From JBLNDG01 sp050261415 (GTDB taxonomy: Bacteria; Bacillota; Clostridia; Lutisporales; Lutisporaceae): a DNA stretch of 5,615 nt. Positions 1 to 5,304 of this stretch are shown in pieces. Numbering within the stretch: the stretch's first letter is position 1; every line of letters begins with the position of its first letter. The stretch spans positions 1-5,615 of the forward strand of contig JBLNDG010000184.1 of assembly GCA_050261415.1 (NCBI GenBank), read 5' to 3'. Made by a program: the position numbers and the translations under genes. The notes under the pieces were generated by a model. That model was not told the origin of the DNA. It saw nothing but the letters and a program-made list of their open reading frames with translations, and searched no databases.

Positions 1-93
1 AAAAATGTTGCCTTATAAGGCAGTGATTTCAACGTATCTAAAAAAATGGAAAAGATTTGCTTGGAATATCTGGAAGAAGAATTTGCCGCTTAA
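1..93 (+). other. Possible 3' end of an upstream gene, reading frame ambiguous
   Basis: No frame gives a clean gene end here. The frame starting at base 1 has a stop at 16-18, reopens, and then reads an acidic, protein-like tail (MEKICLEYLEEEFAA) to TAA at 91-93, just before the terminator. The frame starting at base 2 is open from the window edge but reads a basic, unconvincing tail and stops at 104-106, inside the terminator hairpin. The two join through a run of seven A (40-46). A -1 shift there would give a single tail ending at 93. Alternatively the upstream gene simply stops at 16-18 after ...KNVAL. I do not recognise the protein. Confidence 0.3.
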
Positions 94-117
94 AGTGCGG
101 CGTTAGCCGCTTTTTTT
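91..117 (+). terminator. Intrinsic terminator of the upstream gene
   Basis: A 5-bp GC stem (GCGGC 97-101 pairing with GCCGC 106-110) around a GTTA loop is followed by seven T (111-117). The stem can be extended by pairing AAAG with CTTT past a single bulged T. This separates the upstream gene from the larA promoter. An extra GCCGC at 85-89 could compete for the same GCGGC arm. Confidence 0.75.
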
Positions 118-148
118 ATAAAAATTGCAGAAATTATTAAAATTATTA

Positions 149-177
149 TTGACAGGCATAAATATACAGCATATATT
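149..177 (+). promoter_or_regulatory. Sigma-A type promoter for the larA-transporter-aminotransferase unit
   Basis: A perfect -35 box TTGACA (149-154) is followed by a 17-bp spacer and a -10 box TATATT (172-177). It sits directly downstream of the upstream terminator and predicts a transcript start near 183-185 and a leader of about 60 nt before larA. The surroundings are extremely AT-rich, so the -10 could be displaced by a few bases. The leader is too short for most riboswitches or a T-box, and I see no such fold. Confidence 0.65.
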
Positions 178-239
178 ATATATATGCATTAAATAGATAT
201 AACTTGTGTATAAAAATGCATAACTAAATATCGTCAATT

Positions 240-250
240 GGGGGGTGATT
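240..250 (+). promoter_or_regulatory. Ribosome binding site of larA that bears on the start choice
   Basis: The stretch GGGGGGTGATT resembles an extended anti-16S match (AGGAGGTGATC type). The GTG usually taken as the larA start (245-247) lies inside it. Eight bases separate the last G of the run (245) from an in-frame CTG at 254. The permease gene uses the same GGGGGGTG element with exactly eight bases before its GTG start. This favours initiation downstream of 245. Confidence 0.5.
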
Positions 251-1543
251 AAGCTGGAATCAATAAAGATGAAATATGGAAGAACGGAAGTGAATGTTCG
301 GCCTAAGATTGATAATTTCCTTGGGCTGGTGCAGAGCAAGGGCCCGAGAGACGCAAAGACGGAAAATGAGGTTATACTGGAGGCACTTGAGAACCCTATA
401 GGAAGCCGGAAGCTGGGGGATATTGTCAAGCCGGGCGAGACTGTATGCATTATAATTTCCGACATTACACGTCTATGGCAGAAAATGAACTTTTATTTAC
501 CTTATATAGTGAAAGAATTAAATGAAGCAGGGATTGAAGATGACCATATTACTTTTCTTTGTGCAACCGGCTCTCACAGATCCCAGACAGAAGAAGAGCA
601 CAGGCTGCTTCTTGGTGAACAGCTGGCTCATAGGTTCAATGTAAAGGATCACAATTGCAGGGATAAAGACAGCTTAACATATTTAGGAACTACGAGTTAT
701 GGAACTCCTGTAATTGTCAATAAAACGGCAATAGAAAGCGATCATGTAATCCTGACCGGGGCTATAGTGTTTCATGATTTGGCAGGCTGGGGAGGAGGAA
801 AAAAGTCCATTCTTCCGGGAATAAGTGCCTTTGAGAGCATTATGGCAAACCATGCGTTGTCACTGAACCCAAACATGGGGGATGGGCTCAATCCCCTTGT
901 AAGATGCGGAAATGCTGACACAAATCCTATTCACAAAGATATGCTCGAGGCAGCGGCCTTTGTTAAGCCCAGCTTCCTATTCAATGTAATCATTGATGAG
1001 CAGGGAAACATTGCAAAAGCTGTAGCCGGCGATTACATCAAAGCCCATGAAGCAGGGCGGCAGTATGTGGATGAATCTGACAGCGCTTACATAGAAGAAA
1101 AAGCCGATCTGGTTGTGGCTTCTGCAGGCGGTTACCCGAAAGATATTGATTTGTACCAGGCATCAAAGGCTTTGATAAACGCAAAGGAGGCAGTAAAGAA
1201 AGGCGGCGTTATCATCCTTCTGGCAGAATGCATCGAGGGATTTGGCGGTGAAGAGGTGCAAATGATTATGGAAGAGTTCAGCGATAATGACAGCAGAGAG
1301 AAAGCTGTTAGAGAAAGCTTTACAGTAGCAAAATATACTGGATACCTGATTACAGTAATTGCTGAACATTACAATGTAATCCTTGTATCTTCCTTGGAAC
1401 AGAAGCAGTTGAAGAATTCAGGCGTTCGAACGGCAGCCAATCTTGAGGAAGCTCTGAATATAGCGACACAAATAAAAGGCAACCGCATGTCGGCTTATTT
1501 TATACCTTGCGGAGCCAATACACTTCCAAGATTGCCGCTTTAA
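245..1543 (+). CDS. larA: LarA-family nickel-dependent 2-hydroxyacid racemase/epimerase
   Basis: A cytoplasmic enzyme of the LarA/DUF2088 family, which inverts the C2 stereocentre of 2-hydroxy acids by hydride transfer through a nickel pincer (NPN) cofactor bound to a lysine. At 432 codons it matches the family length. Numbered from the GTG at 245, residues aligning with Lactiplantibacillus plantarum LarA are D73 and R76 (SDITR), H111 (ATGSH), H177 (VFHDLAGW), K187 in GGGKK (cofactor attachment), H203 (MANH) and K299 (GGYPKD). The catalytic and cofactor set therefore looks complete. The usual proline-rich stretch after DxTR is replaced by LWQKMNFYLP, so the substrate may not be lactate. It is first in a unit with an ABC importer and an aminotransferase. 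The start is uncertain: GTG 245 overlaps the ribosome binding site, while CTG 254 and ATG 269 are alternatives. Family assignment is secure; substrate is unknown. Confidence 0.9.
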   Translation: MIKLESIKMKYGRTEVNVRPKIDNFLGLVQSKGPRDAKTENEVILEALENPIGSRKLGDIVKPGETVCIIISDITRLWQKMNFYLPYIVKELNEAGIEDDHITFLCATGSHRSQTEEEHRLLLGEQLAHRFNVKDHNCRDKDSLTYLGTTSYGTPVIVNKTAIESDHVILTGAIVFHDLAGWGGGKKSILPGISAFESIMANHALSLNPNMGDGLNPLVRCGNADTNPIHKDMLEAAAFVKPSFLFNVIIDEQGNIAKAVAGDYIKAHEAGRQYVDESDSAYIEEKADLVVASAGGYPKDIDLYQASKALINAKEAVKKGGVIILLAECIEGFGGEEVQMIMEEFSDNDSREKAVRESFTVAKYTGYLITVIAEHYNVILVSSLEQKQLKNSGVRTAANLEEALNIATQIKGNRMSAYFIPCGANTLPRLPL

Positions 1544-1570
1544 TATGCATATGCGATTATAAATATGCAT
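1542..1570 (+). repeat. Direct repeat AATATGCAT x2 in the larA-SBP gap
   Basis: AATATGCAT occurs at 1542-1550 and again at 1562-1570, 20 bp apart, close to two helical turns. The first copy lies in the perfect palindrome ATATGCATAT (1543-1552). The same ATGCAT core is present twice in the larA leader (184-189 and 216-221). It could be an operator for a regulator of the unit, or chance in AT-rich DNA. Confidence 0.35.
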
Positions 1571-1606
1571 GTATGATAAGTATTAATATTCAAAAAATTC
1601 ATACGG

Positions 1607-1630
1607 CGTTTTGGAACCAATACCAAAATG
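1607..1630 (+). promoter_or_regulatory. Hairpin just upstream of the SBP ribosome binding site
   Basis: CGTTTTGG (1607-1614) can pair with CCAAAATG (1623-1630), with one G-T wobble and an 8-nt loop. The inner TTGGAACCAA (1611-1620) is itself a perfect palindrome, so an alternative shorter pairing exists. There is no T run, so it is not a terminator. It ends seven bases before the AAGGAGG and could affect mRNA stability or translation of the binding protein. Confidence 0.35.
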
Positions 1631-1637
1631 GCCCAAT

Positions 1638-1644
1638 AAGGAGG
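1638..1644 (+). promoter_or_regulatory. Ribosome binding site setting the SBP start at 1654
   Basis: AAGGAGG lies nine bases before ATG 1654, which begins a textbook lipoprotein signal peptide. This excludes the longer in-frame reading that begins at 1507 inside larA. Confidence 0.85.
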
Positions 1645-1653
1645 AAACTAAAA

Positions 1654-2517
1654 ATGATAAAAAATTATATAAAGAAAACTGTTTCAATATTGCTTGCTTT
1701 GGTTATGTTATTCGTACTTTCAGCATGCAGTGCAGCAAATGTAGCCACTAATGCAAATGCTGCTGAAGGACAAAAGTCCGTTGAAAAACAAAAGGTCGCC
1801 AGCAAAGTGGATGAAATAAAGAAAAAGGGTAAAATCGTACTTGGAACATCTGCTGACTACCCACCTTATGAATTCCACAAAGAAGTTAATGGCAAGGACA
1901 GCATCGTAGGTTTTGATATAGATATAGCAAAGGCCATAGCCGCAGATCTTGGAGTCGAGCTTGAAATAAAGGATATGAAGTTTGACGGTTTGCTTGCTGC
2001 ACTGGTAGCTGATGATATAGACTTCATAATTGCCGGAATGGTACCAAAAGAAGAGAGAAAAAAGAGTGTGGACTTCTCTATCCCATATTACCAGGCAGAG
2101 CAGAAGATGCTTATAAAGGCTAGTGCTGCCGACAAGATCAAATCAATTGACGACCTTAACGGGTTGAAAATTGGGGCTCAAAAGTCAACAGTACAGGAAG
2201 ACATAGCAAAAACAAAGATAAAAGCATCTGAAGTAAAATCCTTAAGCAAGATTACAGATCTGGTATTGGAATTAAAAAATGACAAAATAGATGGAATCGT
2301 TCTTGTAGCTCCCGTTGCTGAAGCTTATGCAAAGCAGAACCCTGACCTTGTAGTTCCGGATATTACTTTCGGCAAGGAAGATGGAGTTGCAGTGGCTGTT
2401 AACAAGGGCAAGACCGATCTGGTGGATGCAATAAATGCATCTCTTGACAAGCTGATAAAAGCCGGAACAATAGACAAATTCATAGGAGATGCAACCATAT
2501 TGTCAGAACAGGAATAA
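1654..2517 (+). CDS. ABC transporter solute-binding lipoprotein, SBP_bac_3 (polar amino acid) family
   Basis: The 287-aa extracytoplasmic receptor would deliver ligand to the permease and ATPase encoded next. Residues 1-24 are a basic then hydrophobic lipoprotein signal, with lipobox LSAC placing the lipidated cysteine at C25. A low-complexity linker leads to the SBP_bac_3 domain from about residue 58. It contains ADYPPYEF (67-74), the family signature around GFDIDIAKAIA (86-96), MKFDGLLAAL (108-117), and GMVPKEERKKSVDFS, whose R135 is the conserved ligand-carboxylate arginine. Aligned by eye to E. coli GlnBP, T70 corresponds to V130 and the ammonium-binding D157 (D/E in most relatives) to V218 in KIDGIVLVAP. 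Both are unusual and may mean a ligand without an alpha-ammonium group. The start is fixed by AAGGAGG at 1638-1644. Family is certain; ligand is unknown. Confidence 0.93.
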   Translation: MIKNYIKKTVSILLALVMLFVLSACSAANVATNANAAEGQKSVEKQKVASKVDEIKKKGKIVLGTSADYPPYEFHKEVNGKDSIVGFDIDIAKAIAADLGVELEIKDMKFDGLLAALVADDIDFIIAGMVPKEERKKSVDFSIPYYQAEQKMLIKASAADKIKSIDDLNGLKIGAQKSTVQEDIAKTKIKASEVKSLSKITDLVLELKNDKIDGIVLVAPVAEAYAKQNPDLVVPDITFGKEDGVAVAVNKGKTDLVDAINASLDKLIKAGTIDKFIGDATILSEQE

Positions 2518-2549
2518 AATGAAAGACTTTACTGGCCTGTCATTTTATT
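2513..2549 (+). repeat. AT-rich inverted repeat at the SBP stop codon
   Basis: AATAAAATGA (2513-2522), which includes the SBP stop codon, is the exact reverse complement of TCATTTTATT (2540-2549), with a 17-nt loop. In transporter operons, hairpins between the binding-protein gene and the permease gene often stabilise the upstream mRNA and give higher binding-protein expression. The stem here is almost all A/T, so it is weak, and it is a poor terminator. Its role is inferred from position only. Confidence 0.4.
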
Positions 2550-2599
2550 TAAATAATGGCAAATTACAGATTTATATTATTATGCGGGGGGTGTAAAGA

Positions 2600-3262
2600 G
2601 TGGACTTTTCATATTTACAGAAATACTATGGTTTCTTTGTAGACGGAACAGCAATAACCTTGCTCTTATCCCTCTTCGGCGTAACCTTCGGAGTGCTTGT
2701 CGGCGTGGTATTTGCTTTGATGAAGCTGTCAAAGAACCGGATATTGAAGGGCTTCTCCACTGCATATATCGAGGTTGTAAGAGGAACGCCGCTTTTAGTG
2801 CAGTTATATATAGTTTATTATGGACTGCCGAGGCTTATCGGGATGGATTTTTCGGACCTAACATTGGGTATTATTGCAATTTCGCTGAATAGTGCCGCAT
2901 ACGTGGCTGAAATAATCAGGGCAGGAATCCTGTCCATCGACAAAGGTCAGACGGAAGCGGCACGTTCGCTGGGAATGTCCCATAGGATGGCCATGACGAA
3001 TATCATAATACCTCAGGCCATTAAAAATATCCTGCCGGCTTTGGGAAATGAGTTTATAGTTCTTGTAAAGGAATCGGCAATTGTGTCCATAATCGGAATC
3101 CATGATTTGATGTATAATACGGATACTGTAAGAGGCAATACCTTCAGACCGTTCTCTCCTTTAGTTGTTGCAGCGGCAATATACTTCACCATAACCTTTA
3201 TACTTTCAAAGCTGCTGGGTTTGCTGGAAAGGAGGCTGAGAGCCGGTGATTCAAGTATCTGA
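2600..3262 (+). CDS. ABC transporter permease, HisM/GlnP (polar amino acid) family
   Basis: The 220-aa inner-membrane subunit forms the translocation channel, probably as a homodimer because only one permease gene is present. About five hydrophobic segments are visible (roughly residues 17-41, 56-76, 86-107, 144-166 and 187-210). RGTPLLVQL (61-69) is typical of the HEQRo/HisM group. The cytoplasmic EAA loop, which docks on the ATPase, is EAARSLG at 119-125, running to IIIP at 135-138. The GTG start at 2600 has GGGGGG at 2586-2591 with eight bases of spacing. The gene follows the binding protein by 82 bp, and its last 17 bp overlap the ATPase gene, which suggests translational coupling. The length and motifs look complete. 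Confidence 0.93.
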   Translation: MDFSYLQKYYGFFVDGTAITLLLSLFGVTFGVLVGVVFALMKLSKNRILKGFSTAYIEVVRGTPLLVQLYIVYYGLPRLIGMDFSDLTLGIIAISLNSAAYVAEIIRAGILSIDKGQTEAARSLGMSHRMAMTNIIIPQAIKNILPALGNEFIVLVKESAIVSIIGIHDLMYNTDTVRGNTFRPFSPLVVAAAIYFTITFILSKLLGLLERRLRAGDSSI

Positions 3263-3974
3263 TCTTCAGAAAAAATTTGGTGATCTACAAGTACTAAACG
3301 GTATTAATGTCAAGATAGAGAAAGGTGAGGTTATGGTTATAATCGGCCCCAGCGGATCCGGGAAAAGCACCTTCCTGAGATGCCTCAATTTACTTGAAGA
3401 ACCTACGGCCGGAGAGGTTATATTTGAAGGAACTTCTATTACTGACAAGAAGAATGATATAAACAAGCTGCGGGAAAAAATGGGCATGGTGTTCCAGCAG
3501 TTTAATCTGTTCCCGCACAAGACGGTTCTGGAAAATATAACTCTGGCTCCAAGGAAGGTAAAGAAACTGACTGAGAAAGCGGCTGACGAGATTGCTCTTG
3601 GTTTGCTGAAGAGGATAGGGCTGGAAGACAAGACCCATGTCTACCCAAACCAGCTGTCAGGGGGGCAGAAGCAAAGAATTGCAATAGCAAGGGCACTGGC
3701 TATGTCTCCGGATGTAATGCTTTTTGACGAGCCTACCTCCGCCCTTGATCCTGAAATGGTGGGGGAGGTTCTGGATGTAATGAAGGAGCTTGCTGCGGAA
3801 GGAATGACAATGGTTGTAGTTACACATGAAATGGGCTTTGCCAAGGAAGTAGGCAGCAGGGTACTGTTCATGGATGAAGGAAGGATTGTAGAAGAGGGGA
3901 GTCCCGAAGAGGTCTTTAACAATCCCCAAAATCCGAGAACGAAAGATTTCCTTGGGAAAGTGCTGAGCTATTAA
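3246..3974 (+). CDS. ABC transporter ATP-binding subunit, GlnQ/HisP family
   Basis: The 242-aa cytoplasmic ATPase powers the importer. All nucleotide-binding motifs are present: Walker A GPSGSGKST (34-42), Q-loop Q84 in MVFQQFNLFPH, signature LSGGQ (137-141), Walker B VMLFDEP (157-163) with catalytic E162, D-loop SALD (165-168) and the H-loop histidine H194. The length is standard for the polar amino acid group, with no C-terminal regulatory domain of the methionine-transporter type. The GTG start at 3246 lies inside the end of the permease gene, 10 bases after AAAGGAGG (3228-3235), so the two genes are probably translationally coupled. The family does not determine the ligand, which is set by the binding protein. 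Confidence 0.95.
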   Translation: MIQVSDLQKKFGDLQVLNGINVKIEKGEVMVIIGPSGSGKSTFLRCLNLLEEPTAGEVIFEGTSITDKKNDINKLREKMGMVFQQFNLFPHKTVLENITLAPRKVKKLTEKAADEIALGLLKRIGLEDKTHVYPNQLSGGQKQRIAIARALAMSPDVMLFDEPTSALDPEMVGEVLDVMKELAAEGMTMVVVTHEMGFAKEVGSRVLFMDEGRIVEEGSPEEVFNNPQNPRTKDFLGKVLSY

Positions 3975-4012
3975 TTTATTAAATTTTATCCGGATTGCAA
4001 GGAGGTGAAGCT

Positions 4013-5170
4013 ATGAAGCATAAGTTCCTTTCAAAGAAATTCTGGAATACGGTATCTACACCCATGGCTGAAGCGGTTAATTTAGCCTACAGATACGATG
4101 ATATCATAAATCTTAGCCTGGGAGACCCTGATCTGACAACTGATTCCGGAATTATCAATGAAGCTTTCAAGGATGCTCATAATGGGCATACCAGGTATAC
4201 CGATTCTCAAGGTGATCCGGTACTGAGGGAAGAAATTGTCAAGTACTATGAAAAGGTTTACGGATACACGGTTTCTACGAAGGAAATTATGGCTGTTGTT
4301 GGTGCCTGCCACGGAATGTATCTTGTGCTTGAAGCAATTTTAGATGCCGGAGATGAAGTGATTGTACCTGAACCTTACTTTACTCCCTATGCACAGCAGG
4401 TACAGCTCGCCGGCGGAGTGCTGGTTCCTTTGGAAACCAGGGAAGAAGACGGCTTCAGATTTAGTATTGAAAGCTTAAAAGCGCTTATTACCAACAGGAC
4501 AAAAGCAATTATAATAAATTCGCCCAATAATCCGACAGGTGCTTGTCTCGACCGGAAAATAATCGTGGCATTGGCAGAAGTAGCAATCGAGAAGGACCTG
4601 ATTGTTATTTCGGATGATGTATATGACGCATTCAGCTTCGGAGAAGCATTTGCTCCAATAGCAACTGTAGCAGGGATGAGGGAACGGACCATTACATTAG
4701 GTAGTTTTTCAAAGGATTTTGCCATGACAGGCTGGCGTATAGGCTACGTTATGGCCTCTGACTATATTATAGACTGTATCCGGGATATCAATGAGGGGAT
4801 ATGCTTTTCTGCACCTTCCATATCCCAAAGGGCTGCAATTTATGCTCTGAGGATGCGGGAAACCATTCAGCCGTCTCTGATAGAGGAGTATAAGAAACGT
4901 ATGTTTTATGCTTATGAGAGGATTAATCAAATTGATTGGATGTCTGCAGCTTCGCCTCAAGGCAGTTTTTACCTTTTCCCCAGCATAAAAAAGACAGGGA
5001 TGAAATCAGCAGAGATAAGCAAAAAAATCTTAGAAGAAGCACATGTATTGGTCGTTCCGGGAAATGCCTTCGGAAAGAGCGGAGAAGGATATATAAGAAT
5101 TGCCTGTACTGTAGGAATAGACAAATTATGTGAAGCTTTTGACAGAATTAAGAATATGAAACCGCTTTAG
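4013..5170 (+). CDS. PLP-dependent aminotransferase, class I/II (fold type I)
   Basis: This 385-aa cytoplasmic enzyme would move an amino group between an amino acid and a 2-keto acid. Visible landmarks are SLGDPDLTT (35-43), the NSPNNPTG loop (169-176) with N173 at the PLP-O3' position, SDDVY (200-204) with D201 at the pyridine nitrogen and Y204, the Schiff-base lysine K234 in SFSKDFAMTGWRIGY, and the carboxylate-binding arginine R362 in GYIRIA. The set is complete. The motif pattern fits the broad aspartate/aromatic/alanine group (subgroup I-gamma style) and does not fix the substrate. ATG 4013 has AAGGAGGTGA seven bases upstream; an in-frame TTG at 3995 would lie upstream of that site and is rejected. 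It starts 38 bp after the ATPase gene and is followed by a terminator, making it the last gene of the unit. Confidence 0.92.
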   Translation: MKHKFLSKKFWNTVSTPMAEAVNLAYRYDDIINLSLGDPDLTTDSGIINEAFKDAHNGHTRYTDSQGDPVLREEIVKYYEKVYGYTVSTKEIMAVVGACHGMYLVLEAILDAGDEVIVPEPYFTPYAQQVQLAGGVLVPLETREEDGFRFSIESLKALITNRTKAIIINSPNNPTGACLDRKIIVALAEVAIEKDLIVISDDVYDAFSFGEAFAPIATVAGMRERTITLGSFSKDFAMTGWRIGYVMASDYIIDCIRDINEGICFSAPSISQRAAIYALRMRETIQPSLIEEYKKRMFYAYERINQIDWMSAASPQGSFYLFPSIKKTGMKSAEISKKILEEAHVLVVPGNAFGKSGEGYIRIACTVGIDKLCEAFDRIKNMKPL

Positions 5171-5192
5171 AATTTTATGGATTGAAAAATAG

Positions 5193-5219
5193 AAGCTCGC
5201 CTGAAACGGCGGGCTTTTT
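5193..5219 (+). terminator. Intrinsic terminator after the aminotransferase gene
   Basis: AAGCTCGCC (5193-5201) pairs with GGCGGGCTT (5208-5216) through one T-G wobble around the six-base loop TGAAAC, and the T run covers 5215-5219. It lies about 23 bp after the stop codon and marks the end of the five-gene unit. Confidence 0.85.
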
Positions 5220-5224
5220 GCTGC

Positions 5225-5252
5225 TTGACATGCAACCAAAAGGTGTTATGTA
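5225..5252 (+). promoter_or_regulatory. Probable promoter of the SRPBCC gene
   Basis: A perfect TTGACA (5225-5230) lies right after the terminator. Possible -10 boxes are TATGTA (5247-5252, 16-bp spacer) or TGTAAT (5249-5254, 18-bp spacer). The -10 match is mediocre, which would suit a regulated promoter. An AACC..GGT dyad lies inside the spacer. Confidence 0.45.
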
Positions 5253-5280
5253 ATTACGATGTGAAACCACTTGGTTGCAT
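5230..5280 (+). promoter_or_regulatory. Inverted repeat with two AACC(N4)GGT-type dyads, candidate operator
   Basis: ATGCAACCAA (5230-5239) and TTGGTTGCAT (5271-5280) are perfect inverted repeats. Each arm also forms part of a 12-bp dyad: AACCAAAAGGTG (5234-5245, imperfect) and AACCACTTGGTT (5265-5276, perfect 5+2+5). The dyad centres are 31 bp apart, about three helical turns. One overlaps the promoter spacer and the other lies just past the expected transcript start, a layout that suits a dimeric repressor binding both sites. Confidence 0.5.
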
Positions 5281-5304
5281 ATTATTTTATACGGAGATGA
5301 TAGA

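Noticed and set aside
178..244. Riboswitch or T-box in the larA leader
   Set aside because: The leader is only about 60 nt, almost all A/T, with no stable stem, T-box sequence or anti-terminator.
103..465. Minus-strand 120-codon open frame over the larA promoter
   Set aside because: Low-complexity, AT-driven composition, overlaps the promoter and the start of larA, and has no visible start signals.
1507..1653. N-terminal extension of the binding protein starting inside larA
   Set aside because: It overlaps larA, has no ribosome binding site or protein-like composition, and would bury the lipoprotein signal peptide that begins at ATG 1654 behind AAGGAGG.
3266..3929. Several minus-strand open frames opposite the ATPase gene
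   Set aside because: They mirror the codon pattern of a clear ABC ATPase with all motifs, lack ribosome binding sites and match no family I recognise.
3995..4012. TTG start six codons upstream of the aminotransferase ATG
   Set aside because: The codons translate the ribosome binding site itself; ATG 4013 has ideal spacing from AAGGAGGTGA.
4936..5133. Plus-strand 65-codon frame inside the aminotransferase gene
   Set aside because: Out-of-frame shadow of the conserved C-terminal aminotransferase domain, with a basic low-complexity product.
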